In this document: in pieces, positions 1-8,870 of the stretch
Position numbering within the stretch: position 1 is the stretch's first letter
Layout of the letters: each line of letters starts with the position of its first letter
Assembly: GCA_018058095.1 (NCBI GenBank)
Contig: JAGPCO010000004.1
Location: 82,568-146,567 of the forward strand
From: Kofleriaceae bacterium
Lineage (GTDB): Bacteria > Myxococcota_A > Polyangia > Haliangiales > Haliangiaceae
DNA: 64,000 nt
Direction of reading: 5' to 3'
Translations under genes and position numbers: made by a program
Notes under the pieces: model-generated
Database searches by the model: none
What the model was told of the DNA's origin: nothing
Seen by the model: only the letters and a program-made list of their open reading frames with translations

Positions 1-1
1 G

Positions 2-913
2 GCGGCGGTCCAGACCGAGCCGGCGCTGCGGCCGTCGGCGCGGCAGGTCGCCGACGCGATCGAGCGCTACCTCGACGGCGATCGCGACGCCGCCATGCGC
101 CGGGCCCAGGCCGAGGCCCACCTGGCGGCGGCGCGCGCCGCGCTGGCTTGCGCCGACGACGCCGGGCGCGCGCGTGCGATGCAGGAGGCCGGACGGGCGC
201 TGGCGCTCGACCGCGGCCAGACCGCCGCCGCCGATCTCATCACCCGGTTGTTGCTCGAGCCACCGGCGCGGGTCCCGGCCGAGGTCGCGACCATCATCGC
301 CCGCGGCGACCGCGCGCTCGGGCAGCGCCAGTCGCGCTTCGCGATCGTCGGCCTGTTCGCCTACAGCTCGATGGTCCCGTTCCTCCTGTGGGCCGGCCTC
401 CGCAGCGGCTGGTGGCTGGGCGCGGCGTGCCTGGCCGTGCTGGTGCAGATGGCGGCGAGCTGGGTCGACCTGCGCTGGCCGAGCGCGGCGACCCGGTGGA
501 CGGTGGTGGTGCTGAGCGCGTCGTCGCTCATGGTGCTGTCGCGGCTGCTCGGCCCGTTCGTGATCGCGCCAGCGCTGACGGTGGCGACCTGCGTCTCGCT
601 GCTGTCGTACCCCGCGTTGCTGAACCGGCCGGCGTCGGTGCTGGCGGTGGTGCTGGCCGGCGCCGGTGCGCCGCTGCTGCTCGAGGCGAGCGGGCTGTGG
701 GCGTCGACCTGGAGCCTGCAGGGCGGCATGCTGGTGTCACGCTCGGCCATGCTGGAGCTGTCGGGCGCGCCGGCGGTGGTCGCCGTCCTGGTGCTGCACG
801 CCGCGCTGGTCGTCGGCACCGCCCTGTACACCCGCCAGCTCGCGCTGGCCCGACGCGAGGCGCACGTCCAGCTCGAGCTGCGGGCGTGGCACCTGCGCCA
901 GCTCGTGTCATGA
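2..913 (+). CDS. C-terminal part of a membrane-anchored Ser/Thr protein kinase (5' partial)
   Basis: The frame is open from the first bases of the window, so the start lies upstream. The first translated residues contain RPSARQVADAIERYLDG, which matches the usual end of a Hanks-type Ser/Thr kinase domain (the RPT/S...I.RYLDGDRD segment) in myxobacterial kinases. Next come roughly 60 residues of Ala-rich helix (TPR-like), then about five or six hydrophobic segments between about 365 and 835, and a short charged C-terminal helix. The catalytic core is not in view, so activity cannot be judged. The inferred layout is a cytoplasmic kinase with a C-terminal multi-pass membrane anchor that could act as a sensor. 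The internal ATG at 95 is not the real start, because coding similarity continues upstream of it. Confidence 0.75.
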   Translation, partial: AAVQTEPALRPSARQVADAIERYLDGDRDAAMRRAQAEAHLAAARAALACADDAGRARAMQEAGRALALDRGQTAAADLITRLLLEPPARVPAEVATIIARGDRALGQRQSRFAIVGLFAYSSMVPFLLWAGLRSGWWLGAACLAVLVQMAASWVDLRWPSAATRWTVVVLSASSLMVLSRLLGPFVIAPALTVATCVSLLSYPALLNRPASVLAVVLAGAGAPLLLEASGLWASTWSLQGGMLVSRSAMLELSGAPAVVAVLVLHAALVVGTALYTRQLALARREAHVQLELRAWHLRQLVS

Positions 914-937
914 CCGACGCATCCTGCCCCACCCCCT

Positions 938-981
938 CCGTGCTCCTTCGCACGGGTCTCGACCACGCGGTCGGAGCACGG
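938..981. terminator. Stem-loop between kinase and cstA
   Basis: A perfect 9-base inverted repeat (CCGTGCTCC at 938-946, GGAGCACGG at 973-981) encloses a smaller GACC...GGTC stem. The outer arms extend imperfectly through CCCC/GGGG stretches. It follows the kinase stop codon and precedes the cstA start, so it may end kinase transcription or form a structured leader for cstA. There is no T-run, so intrinsic termination is uncertain. Confidence 0.4.
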
Positions 982-998
982 GTGGGGTAGCGTCGGCC

Positions 999-2669
999 AT
1001 GGCCCTGCCGCTGCTCGCCCTCGCCGTCATGACCGTGCTGGTCCTCGGCTACCGGTTCTACGGCCGGTACATCGCCCGCCAGTACGCGCTCGACGGCGAC
1101 GCCACCACGCCGGCCCACCAGCACGCCGACGGGGTCGACTTCGTGCCGACCCGGCCGTTCTACCTGTTCGGCCAGCACTTCAGCGCCATCGCCGCGGCCG
1201 GGCCCATCGTCGGCCCGATCCTGGCCTGTCAGGCGTTCGGCTGGGGCCCGGCCATCCTGTGGATCACCCTGGGCGTGGTGTTCATCGGCGCCGTCCACGA
1301 CGTGTCGACGCTGGTCGCCTCGGTCCGGCACGACGCCCGCTCGATCGCCGAGGTGGTGAAGGTCCAGCTCGGCCGCCGGGCCTGGCTGGCGGTGCTGCTG
1401 TTCATCTACCTGGCGCTGGTCTACGTCATCGTCGCCTTCGTCGACCTCACCGCCGGCACCTTCGTCAGCGGCGACGCCGACACCGGCAAGCTCAACCCGG
1501 GCGGCGCGGTCGCGCTGTCGAGCCTGATGTACCTCGGCCTGGCCCTGGTCATGGGCCTGGTCGATCGGTTCCTGCACCCGCCGCTGTGGCTGCAGACGGT
1601 GATCTTCGTGCCGGCCACGTTCGCGCTGGTGTGGCTCGGCACCGAGCACTCCCACGTGCTGACCCTCGGCTGGTCGACCTGGGTCATGCTGATCATGGCC
1701 TACTGCTTCGTCGCCTCGCTGACGCCGATGTGGCTGCTGCTGCAGCCGCGCGGTTACCTCGGCGGGTTCGTCCTGTACGCCGCGCTGCTGGTCGGCACCC
1801 TCGGCATCTTCCTCGGCGGCTTCGACATCCAGCAGCCGGCGTTCAAGGGCTTCGACGTCGGCGGCGACACCGGCCTGCTGTTCCCGTTCCTGTTCGTGAC
1901 CATCGCCTGCGGCGCCTGCTCGGGCTTCCACGGCCTGGTGTGCTCCGGCACGACGTCGAAGCAGATCGACCGCGAGACCCACTGTCACCCCATCGGCTAC
2001 GGCGCCATGCTGCTCGAGGCGTTCGTCGCCCTGATCGCGCTGGCGACGGTGATGATCGTGGCGCCGGCCGCCAGCTCCGGCCAGCAGCCGGGCGCGCTGT
2101 ACGCGCGTGGCATGGGCGCGTTCCTGCACGAGCTGTTCGGCATGAACCTGATGGTGGCCGCCACCTTCGGGGCCATGGCCCTGTCGACCTTCGTGTTCGA
2201 CACCCTCGACTCGGCGACCCGGCTGGGCCGGTACATCCTGCAGGAGCTGGTCGGGGCCACCTCGCGCACCAGCGCCCTCATGGCCACCGCCGTGACCTGC
2301 CTGGTGCCGCTCGGCTTCCTGCTGGCGGCCGACCGCGGCAGCTTCCGCCTGTTCTGGAACCTGTTCGGCACCTCGAACCAGCTGCTGGCCGGGCTGTCGC
2401 TGCTGGCCATCTCGATCTGGCTGCGGCGGCAGGGCAAGCGGGCCTGGTTCGCGCTCATCCCGATGGCGCTGGTGATGAGCGTGACCGTGGTGTCGCTGCT
2501 GCTGCAGGTACGCCTGCTCGGGCGCGCCGCGGTCGGCAGCGCGCCGTGGATCAACGGCCTGGTCTCGCTCGTCTTGCTCGGCCTGGCCAGCACGATGGTG
2601 GTGATCGCCGCCAAGTCGATGCGCGGTCAGGCCACGACCACCTTGCCCATGGCTTCGAGCTCGAGCTGA
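999..2669 (+). CDS. cstA: CstA-family carbon starvation / peptide-pyruvate transporter
   Basis: This 556-residue integral membrane protein has many hydrophobic helices. Family signatures are GPIVGPILACQAFGWGP near residue 65, VHDVSTLVASVRHDARSIAEV soon after (shown here as VHDVSTLVAS), GFHGLVCSGTTSKQ in the middle, and FGTSNQLLAG near the C-terminus, all typical of CstA/BtsT proteins that import peptides or pyruvate under carbon limitation. E. coli CstA and BtsT are about 700 residues, so this is a shorter form of the kind common outside Enterobacteria. ATG 999 was chosen because the protein similarity begins there, although the frame stays open upstream. The last 43 bases overlap the convergently transcribed AAA+ ATPase gene. 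Confidence 0.9.
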   Translation: MALPLLALAVMTVLVLGYRFYGRYIARQYALDGDATTPAHQHADGVDFVPTRPFYLFGQHFSAIAAAGPIVGPILACQAFGWGPAILWITLGVVFIGAVHDVSTLVASVRHDARSIAEVVKVQLGRRAWLAVLLFIYLALVYVIVAFVDLTAGTFVSGDADTGKLNPGGAVALSSLMYLGLALVMGLVDRFLHPPLWLQTVIFVPATFALVWLGTEHSHVLTLGWSTWVMLIMAYCFVASLTPMWLLLQPRGYLGGFVLYAALLVGTLGIFLGGFDIQQPAFKGFDVGGDTGLLFPFLFVTIACGACSGFHGLVCSGTTSKQIDRETHCHPIGYGAMLLEAFVALIALATVMIVAPAASSGQQPGALYARGMGAFLHELFGMNLMVAATFGAMALSTFVFDTLDSATRLGRYILQELVGATSRTSALMATAVTCLVPLGFLLAADRGSFRLFWNLFGTSNQLLAGLSLLAISIWLRRQGKRAWFALIPMALVMSVTVVSLLLQVRLLGRAAVGSAPWINGLVSLVLLGLASTMVVIAAKSMRGQATTTLPMASSSS

Positions 2670-4564
2670 CCGGCGCGAGTCAGGTGCGCCGCGGTGATGG
2701 GCGAGCCCTCGTCGGCTGCCAGATACGCGGCGCGCAGCACCGCGTTCTTGATGTAGCCGCCGCTCATCGGGAAGGCTCGGGCCAGCGCGGCGAAGTTGAT
2801 CGGGCCGGTCACCGCCGCGCGCGCCGGCAACAGCGCCTCCCACAGCTGCGCGCGCTGGGCCTGCTCGGGCGCCGGGAGGCGGATGTGGAGCGCCAGGCGA
2901 CGGCGGAACGCCTCGTCGATGGCTTGCTCGTGGTTGGTGGTGAGGATACACACGCCGGTGAAGCGCTCGAGGCGCTGCAGCAAGTAGTTGGTCTCGAGGT
3001 TGGCGTAGCGGTCGTTGCTCGACTTGACCTCGGTGCGCTTGCCGAAGAGGGAGTCGGCTTCGTCGAACAGCAGGATGGCGTGGCCGGCTTCGGCAGCGTC
3101 GAACACCGCGGCCAGGTGCTTCTCGGTCTCGCCGATGTACTTCGAGACCACCTTGGACAGGTCGACCTGGTAGAGGTCGAGCCCCAGCTCGCGCGCCAAC
3201 AAGCCGGCCACCATGGTCTTGCCGGTGCCGGGCGGTCCCGACAACAGCGCGGCCACGCCACATCCCTTGCCGACCTTGGCGCCGAAGCCCCAGTCGTCGA
3301 GCACCAGGCGACGCTGGCGAACACGCGCCGCCAGCTCGACCAGCTGCTCGTACTGCTCGCTTGGCGCGACGAAGTCATTCCAGGTCTGCTTCGTCTCGAC
3401 CCGGTTCGCCACCGCGCCCAGGGCCGGCTCGAAGGTGGCGCGCACCGCGCGCTGAACGGCGTCGATCGAGACCGGGCCGTCGCTGCTCGCGCACGCGGCG
3501 TCAGCCACCGCCGCGATCTGCGGCGCGCTCAGCGTGAAGCGCTCGCTCGCCCCGGTCACCACGGTTGCATCGGCGCGCACGCCGAGTGAGGCGCTCCAGC
3601 ACGCGGCGGCGTCGGCGCCTGCCGGGCGGACGATCTCGAGGACCGAGGTGGTTCGGCCTCGGAACGCGACCTGGCTCAGCGGCTTCGCCGAGGTGGTGGT
3701 GATGAACACCGGCCCGTCGACCAGCGGGATTAGCTCGCGCTCGATGGCGGCGCGCAGGCCGTCACGCTCGTCTCGCGCCGCGTCGTCGGGGTCCAGCGCC
3801 AGCAGCACGGGATGGCTGCGGCTCAGGCGGGCCTCGCGCGCCAGGACACACAGGGCCACGCGAACCGCCGCGCCGCCGGCGCCGTTCAGGTCATTCAGGT
3901 CGAGCGCGAGCAGCGGCGCGCCCGTGCCCGCCAGCGCGGCCGCGAGCGCGCTCAGGTCCGCTCCCACGCCGGGCAGGACCGTCACCGTCCGCGCCGCCAT
4001 CGCCGCGAGCGCGCGCGGATCGGGGACGCCCGTGGCAGCCGCGCAGGTGGCGCGTAGCGGGGTCGTGCCGGCGTCGAGGCCCTCGTCACCCAGGGTCAAC
4101 GTCAGGGCGCGGTCGGTCACGCGCAGCACGCGCCGCGAAGGCGCCTGATCGAGGTGGGTAGGCGGGATGGTGAGCAGCCCGTAGCGGAGCAGCGGCGCCT
4201 CCGGGGCGAGCGCGCGCACCGCGCGGGCCGGGTCGTGGGCGAACACGATCTGGCGGAGGTGCTGCGCGGTCAGCTCGGTCGGCGCGGTGGGCGGGAGGTG
4301 AGTCGCCAGCGAGGGCTCGAGCTCCAGGGTCGCCAGCAGCCACATCACCTCGACCTCCTCGGGAGTCATGCCGAGCAGGCCACCCATCGTCACGCTCAGG
4401 GGCGCGGTGGCGGCGCTTGCCTCGACACGGGCGGCGATGCGCTCCCTCGCGGCGTCGACCGCCCCCTGCGCACCACCCGCGAAGGCGGCCAGCAGCTGCG
4501 CCGTCGCCAGGTCGATCCGGTCGAGGCGATACGCGGCGGCGGTCCGGTAGGAGGAGATGGTCAT
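2627..4564 (-). CDS. AAA+ ATPase with N-terminal helical/winged-helix region
   Basis: This 645-residue protein ends in a canonical AAA+ module: Walker A GPPGTGKT at about residue 443, Walker [14 protein letters not shown] at about 497, sensor region [17 protein letters not shown], and a C-terminal lid domain. Upstream is a long Ala-rich region that includes what looks like a degenerate nucleotide-binding fold ([11 protein letters not shown]). This build (helical or winged-helix N-terminus such as [14 protein letters not shown], one active C-terminal AAA module) resembles ATPases associated with contractile injection systems (Afp15/Pvc15-like) and stand-alone relatives. It is the last gene of a minus-strand run that begins at 7012. 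ATG 4564 was preferred over a GTG at 4609 that adds 15 residues. No sheath, tube or baseplate gene is in the window, so a link to an injection system is only a hypothesis. Confidence 0.8.
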   Translation of the reverse strand: MTISSYRTAAAYRLDRIDLATAQLLAAFAGGAQGAVDAARERIAARVEASAATAPLSVTMGGLLGMTPEEVEVMWLLATLELEPSLATHLPPTAPTELTAQHLRQIVFAHDPARAVRALAPEAPLLRYGLLTIPPTHLDQAPSRRVLRVTDRALTLTLGDEGLDAGTTPLRATCAAATGVPDPRALAAMAARTVTVLPGVGADLSALAAALAGTGAPLLALDLNDLNGAGGAAVRVALCVLAREARLSRSHPVLLALDPDDAARDERDGLRAAIERELIPLVDGPVFITTTSAKPLSQVAFRGRTTSVLEIVRPAGADAAACWSASLGVRADATVVTGASERFTLSAPQIAAVADAACASSDGPVSIDAVQRAVRATFEPALGAVANRVETKQTWNDFVAPSEQYEQLVELAARVRQRRLVLDDWGFGAKVGKGCGVAALLSGPPGTGKTMVAGLLARELGLDLYQVDLSKVVSKYIGETEKHLAAVFDAAEAGHAILLFDEADSLFGKRTEVKSSNDRYANLETNYLLQRLERFTGVCILTTNHEQAIDEAFRRRLALHIRLPAPEQAQRAQLWEALLPARAAVTGPINFAALARAFPMSGGYIKNAVLRAAYLAADEGSPITAAHLTRAGQLELEAMGKVVVA

Positions 4565-4639
4565 GGCGCCGGTTTCGACCGGCGCGCGCCCGGGTTGCGC
4601 CGCCGCCACGGCTGGCGACTCCGGTGCAATCTCGCGCCC

Positions 4640-5200
4640 TTAGCGGAGCCTTCCTGGGTAGCCGAACTCATCCTTCCTGCGGCTCGCGCGTTGCTCGAGG
4701 TAGGTCTCGTGCGGGGCGAACAGCTCCGGCCACTCGACGGCGTCACGCGCCGTGCACTCCGCCTGATAACGCAGCAACGACCTGGCGTCGGCCCACGCAA
4801 CTGGCGGGCTCAGCGGCGTCCACGGCTGCTTGGACTTGATGAGGTCGTCCCAGTGCTCTTGCAGGCGTCCGGTCTCGGCGAAGATCGTGACCCGGTCACC
4901 GAAGCGCACCAGGTTTGCGAGCTGCTCCAGCGTCGACACCACGTCGGCGTTGCCGGGATAGCAGAGCTGGGCGACCGCCTTTGCGACGAGGACTTCCTGC
5001 ATCGCATGGCCGCGCGCAGGGGTCGAGCACGTGATCGGGTAGGTGATCCACAGGGGGTCGACCAGGGCCTGGTCACAAGCGTCGCTGAACCAGCGCTCGG
5101 AGGCCTCGACCGCCTCGGCCTCGGTCCGGTCGCGCGTGCAGGCCGGCGCCATCGCCAGGACGAACGCCATGATGGCGAGGTGGGTGAGGCAGGTCCTCAT
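4640..5200 (-). CDS. Putative lipoprotein, unknown function
   Basis: This 186-residue protein begins with a short charged segment, a hydrophobic stretch (LAIMAFVLAMAPACT) and a lipobox-like APAC, so it is probably an outer-surface or periplasmic lipoprotein. The mature part is rich in Trp, Glu and Arg and contains several cysteines (DACDQ, TCST, QLCYPG, AECTA). No family was recognised. The ATG at 5200 overlaps the upstream gene's stop as ATGA, which supports this start over the longer open frame and implies translational coupling. Codon third positions look less G/C-saturated than in neighbouring housekeeping genes, a possible sign of accessory origin. Confidence 0.65.
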   Translation of the reverse strand: MRTCLTHLAIMAFVLAMAPACTRDRTEAEAVEASERWFSDACDQALVDPLWITYPITCSTPARGHAMQEVLVAKAVAQLCYPGNADVVSTLEQLANLVRFGDRVTIFAETGRLQEHWDDLIKSKQPWTPLSPPVAWADARSLLRYQAECTARDAVEWPELFAPHETYLEQRASRRKDEFGYPGRLR

Positions 5201-5712
5201 TGCGGCACCCAGGTGCGAGCAGAAGGCTCGAGGCTCCCATCCTCGGAGCGAAGACCCAGCTTGGGGTGGTAGAGGCTCCAGCAGAGGCTGGAGCTGTGAT
5301 GCCTCGCGCGATCCCACGGAGGTGGGCGGAACTCGAATGTCCTGGCGCCGCTCAGGTAGGCGCGTCTCCACGCCTCGCGATACCTGCGCCACACCTCGGG
5401 GTATCCGCTGTCGAGGATATGGACGCTGTCGCTGCTTGGCGTCACGCCACACGTGTGCATCAGCGAAGGGATCCCGATGTCCCAGGCGCGATTGCGCTCG
5501 CACACCGGGCGGCGAAGCTCGCCCTCGACGTACGGCGACACCTCATCGAGGATGGCGAGACACGCCTGCCTCCGCGCGAGGTGGACGCTGCGTCGAGCGG
5601 CAGAGACCTCGACGGGGCGGCGGCTCCACAGGACGCAGGCTGCGATCACGACGACGACCACCGCCAGCCGAGTGGCGCGGCGGGCTCGGGGCGACCAGCT
5701 AGTTGGCAGCAT
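5197..5712 (-). CDS. Single-pass membrane protein, unknown function
   Basis: This 171-residue protein has one N-terminal hydrophobic helix (LAVVVVVIAACVLW) after an Arg-rich start, consistent with an inner-membrane anchor or uncleaved signal. The rest is polar with several Trp residues and cysteines (RQACLAIL, RPVCERN, HTCGV, SLCWSLY). No family was recognised. It starts 14 bases inside the end of the upstream 437-residue gene and ends in a 4-base ATGA overlap with the next lipoprotein gene, so the three are almost surely co-translated. A GAGG ribosome-binding sequence lies just upstream of the ATG. Confidence 0.6.
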   Translation of the reverse strand: MLPTSWSPRARRATRLAVVVVVIAACVLWSRRPVEVSAARRSVHLARRQACLAILDEVSPYVEGELRRPVCERNRAWDIGIPSLMHTCGVTPSSDSVHILDSGYPEVWRRYREAWRRAYLSGARTFEFRPPPWDRARHHSSSLCWSLYHPKLGLRSEDGSLEPSARTWVPQ

Positions 5713-7012
5713 GAGGCACCTCGGGGGTGATCAGGGCCAGGAGCGGGACGTCCTCGAGCGAGGACGCGTCCACGGTCGGTACGTCGCCGTGGACCTTCGC
5801 GTGTTTGGCCAGCGCGGCCTGCTCGAAGTCCCCGTCGACCCAGCCGTCGAAGCGGGGGCGCCCGGCGTGAGGCTGTTGGCTGGTTCCGAGGAAGGAGCTG
5901 GCAGCCGCCTTGTGTTGCTTGACCCGGGCCAGGCGCCGGAAGCCGCGGTCGGTCGTCACCCACGCGACCTTGACCTCGAAGCCGGTGTCGCTGGGAGCAA
6001 CGGCCTGCACCGACGACACGTTGTGGCGATAGCTGGCGATCCACGCGGTGAGCTCCTGCTGCCAGTACGCCTCCTTCGTCAACCGCTCGAGGCGCAGCGA
6101 TAGCTGGAGGAGCTGGTGATCGTCGAAGTTCGGCACGCGGAGCGCTGCTTGCGCTTGCCAGGACTCGACCCTCGTGCGCACGCTGGTGAGGACTCCATGT
6201 TCCTCGGCGACGGAGGTCTCGGCCCCGTAAGCGACACCGGCCTTCATCAATGGACCGACGAGCGGGATGTCACCGATCAGGTCGAGCACGAACGTGCCCA
6301 GCGCGGTCTGATCGAGGCGATCCCGGGTCATCACCGCCGCAAGCGCGTTCTTGAGTGCGGGGAACACCTTGCTCAAGCCGAGCTTGCACTCTCCGACGAG
6401 CTGGATCCGACCATCGTTGGGCTCGAAGCAGACTTGGCCAGGCTTGGGCACCTGACAGCCGATCAGGTGCTGCTCCCGCGCCGAAGGCTCAGCGTCGTCA
6501 GACGAGGCCCTGGGGTTCTGCGCCGCCAGGTCCTCGAGGTCGGCGCCGCCGCCCTCCAGGACGCCGGGGCTCGACGGGGCCGGCGCGGCCAGGATCCGTG
6601 CGTGCAGGATCTGGCCCGACTCCAGGGCTCGCCGCGCCTCCTCGATCGCCTGCGCTCGCTGCGAGGCCTGCTCGGGGCTGGCCGGCAGCGCCTGGACCTG
6701 CGCCAGGGCGCGCTCCAGGCTGGCCTGGGCGTGCCGGAAGTCCCGCATCACCTCGAACGTGTTCCGCTTGAGGGCCTCTCCGTTGGCCAGCATGACGGGT
6801 TGACCCGGGTCGGCCAGGCCGGCCGCGACCCGAGCGGTGCCGGTCGCGAGTTCAGACTGCGAGTCCGCGAAGCTGGTGGTCGCCTGGGCGAGCGCCGCGA
6901 TCGCCTCGCGCTCGTGGGTCGCCGTCAGGGCGGCGGACTCCTTTTGCTTCGCGACTTCCTGTCGCGCCGCGGCCGCCTGGTCGTGCACAGCTTGGGTGAT
7001 GCCGAATGTCAT
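5699..7012 (-). CDS. Helical protein of unknown function, first gene of the AAA+ ATPase operon
   Basis: This 437-residue protein has an N-terminal half dominated by Ala/Gln/Glu-rich heptad-like helix (AAARQEVAKQKESAAL; ATHEREAIAALAQATTSF; ASLERALAQVQALP), probably coiled coil. A hydrophobic stretch DLIGDIPLVGPLMKAGVAYG near residue 270 could insert in or lie on a membrane. The C-terminal third is polar and Trp-containing. No signal peptide is visible. The ATG at 7012 is taken because sequence before it is Arg-rich shadow translation of the neighbouring gene. It heads a run of four minus-strand genes ending with the AAA+ ATPase. A role as substrate, cargo or partner of that ATPase is inference from position only. 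Confidence 0.65.
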   Translation of the reverse strand: MTFGITQAVHDQAAAARQEVAKQKESAALTATHEREAIAALAQATTSFADSQSELATGTARVAAGLADPGQPVMLANGEALKRNTFEVMRDFRHAQASLERALAQVQALPASPEQASQRAQAIEEARRALESGQILHARILAAPAPSSPGVLEGGGADLEDLAAQNPRASSDDAEPSAREQHLIGCQVPKPGQVCFEPNDGRIQLVGECKLGLSKVFPALKNALAAVMTRDRLDQTALGTFVLDLIGDIPLVGPLMKAGVAYGAETSVAEEHGVLTSVRTRVESWQAQAALRVPNFDDHQLLQLSLRLERLTKEAYWQQELTAWIASYRHNVSSVQAVAPSDTGFEVKVAWVTTDRGFRRLARVKQHKAAASSFLGTSQQPHAGRPRFDGWVDGDFEQAALAKHAKVHGDVPTVDASSLEDVPLLALITPEVPHAAN

Positions 7013-7077
7013 GCCCCCGCTTTCGGCCCGGCACGACGCGGGTTGCGTGGAATCGCAACCTGCTGATTTGACGGAGA

Positions 7078-8805
7078 TCAGTTGTCGCTGGGCGGGCCGC
7101 GCCGGGCCAGCAGGGCGCGGAACTCGTGCGGGACCAGGCCCATGAGGCGGTCCTCGATGCGGTCGAAGCGGAGGTCGCCGAGGTCGGCGCGGTCGACCTT
7201 GCCGGCCAGGGCGGCGTCGAGCAGGTCGGGCGTGTAGCCGACCTTCTGCACCACCACGCCGGCGTCGGCCAGCAGCGCGGTCAGGGCCCGCCAGTGGCTG
7301 CGCGTGGTCGCCAGGCCACGCTGGTCGCGGTCGAGGTCGATCAGGTCGATCACGAAGTCGACGGTCGCCGTCAGGCCGTGGGCGCGGGCGGCGTGCTGCA
7401 GCAGCCCGAAGTGGGTCGACAGCTCGGGGTGGTCGAGGTGGGTCGACAGGCGCGGCCACTGCGTGGTGTGCCCGAACTCGGTCACCACCGCCGTGCCGCC
7501 CGGGGCCAGCCAGCCGGCGAGCTTGCCGACCAGCGTGAGCGCCCCGGTCTGCAGGTAGCCCTCGGCTGGCATGTCGCCGACCGGCAGCGCCAGCTCGCCG
7601 ATCAGCGCGCCGGTCGGGCCGAGCGCGGTCAGCGCCGCCGGATCGACCTCGCCGATCCCGTCGGCCGGCAGGCCCAGCTCGGCCCGGGTCACGAGGCGCG
7701 CCGGCAGGTCGCCGACCATCTCGTTACACACGACCAGGTCGAAGCCGGCCACCGGCAGGTCCAGCGCCAGCACGTCGCCTGCGACCCAGCGCACCGCCGC
7801 GCCGGCCAGCCGCTCCTCCTGCGCCCGCCGCAGCGCCGGCGCCAGCTCGACGATGGTGTACTCGACCTCGCGCCCGCGCTGCTGCAGCGCGCCGAGGACG
7901 TCACGCGCGACGTAGCCGAGGCCAGCGCCGATCTCCAGCACCCGCAGCGTGGCCCCGGACGGCAGCGCGCCGCGCTGGTCGAGGCCGTCGACCAGCGCCT
8001 GGCCGTAGGTCCGCCCGGCCAGCGCCGGGTGGGCGATCCGGAACAGGTGGGACAGGGTCGTCTCCTGGTGCTCGAACTGGGCGTCGGCGTCGGCCACCTC
8101 ACCCTGGTAGTAGCCGGTCGGAGACGGCGTCGCCGGCCCGCCAGCCACCGCCGGCACCGGCTGCCCCGGCACCCAGCTCGGGTACGGCATGGTGCTGGTC
8201 AGGTAGCTCGGCGCCAGCTGCGGCCGCTTGGCGTAGGCCGACCACGGCATGGCCGACAGCCGCAGCGCCTGCACGTCGCTGTGGACCAGGCGGCGGACCA
8301 GCCCGAGCACCCGCTCGGCCGGGAACCGCGCGCGCAGGTCGCTCAGCCGGGTGTCGCCGTCGAAGGCGTCCCACAGGGCGGTGTCGACCTCGTCGAGCTC
8401 GACCCGCCGCACCGGGCGCTCGCCCCACGCCGTCCACAGCGTGAGCCGGTCGCCGGCCGGGCCGTGGTGGCGCCGCCATGCGTTCCAGCGCGCCTTGATG
8501 GCCACCAGCGGCCACAGCCCGGCCAGCTCGTCGTCGTCATCGGGCTCGACCAGCACGTAGTGGGCGACCAGCACGTCGACGAACTCGGCCGGGTCGGCGT
8601 CGCCGAAGCGTCCGGCGAACCGGACGATGACCGCGTCGGCGTCGGCGCCGTCGGTGAAGGCCTCGACCAGGTCGACGATGTCGGGGCTCATCTCGAGCAG
8701 GAAGCCGACCAGGTCGTGGTAGAGGAACACCGCGCCCATGTGCGCGAAGTACGACAGGTGACGCGAGCGCCGCAGGCGCCCACGAGATCGGGCCGGGGGA
8801 TTCAC
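7078..8805 (-). CDS. SAM-dependent methyltransferase (MidA/NDUFAF7-like) with PqqD-like N-terminal region
   Basis: This 575-residue protein starts at GTG 8805. The C-terminal half is a class I methyltransferase: motif I VLEIGAGLGYVARDVL at about residue 288, an acidic post-I region (YTIVELAPALRRAQ), FDLVVCNEMVGDLP, and TAVVTEFGH near residue 438, reminiscent of MidA-type protein arginine methyltransferases. The N-terminal 200 residues carry two stretches that look like PqqD-type helix-turn-helix modules (FLYHDLVGFLLEMSPDIVDL; VDTALWDAFDGDTRLSDL), a fold used for peptide binding in RiPP maturation but also found elsewhere. The 66-base gap to the next gene leaves operon membership open. The substrate is unknown. 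The methyltransferase call is firm and the PqqD-like call is tentative. Confidence 0.8.
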   Translation of the reverse strand: MNPPARSRGRLRRSRHLSYFAHMGAVFLYHDLVGFLLEMSPDIVDLVEAFTDGADADAVIVRFAGRFGDADPAEFVDVLVAHYVLVEPDDDDELAGLWPLVAIKARWNAWRRHHGPAGDRLTLWTAWGERPVRRVELDEVDTALWDAFDGDTRLSDLRARFPAERVLGLVRRLVHSDVQALRLSAMPWSAYAKRPQLAPSYLTSTMPYPSWVPGQPVPAVAGGPATPSPTGYYQGEVADADAQFEHQETTLSHLFRIAHPALAGRTYGQALVDGLDQRGALPSGATLRVLEIGAGLGYVARDVLGALQQRGREVEYTIVELAPALRRAQEERLAGAAVRWVAGDVLALDLPVAGFDLVVCNEMVGDLPARLVTRAELGLPADGIGEVDPAALTALGPTGALIGELALPVGDMPAEGYLQTGALTLVGKLAGWLAPGGTAVVTEFGHTTQWPRLSTHLDHPELSTHFGLLQHAARAHGLTATVDFVIDLIDLDRDQRGLATTRSHWRALTALLADAGVVVQKVGYTPDLLDAALAGKVDRADLGDLRFDRIEDRLMGLVPHEFRALLARRGPPSDN

Positions 8806-8870
8806 CGGGGCAGCCTACCCCGGCCGGCGCCGCGCGGGCCCGGGCCGGCCGGCGCCTTCCGCCCGACCGC

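Noticed and set aside
528..3263. Long minus-strand open frame of 911 codons opposite cstA
   Set aside because: Shadow of a high-GC gene: Arg/Gly/Ala/Asp/Gln-rich with no recognisable domain; cstA on the other strand is clear.
2627..7012. A complete contractile injection system
   Set aside because: Only an ATPase of a compatible type is present; no sheath, tube, baseplate or spike genes are seen in the window.
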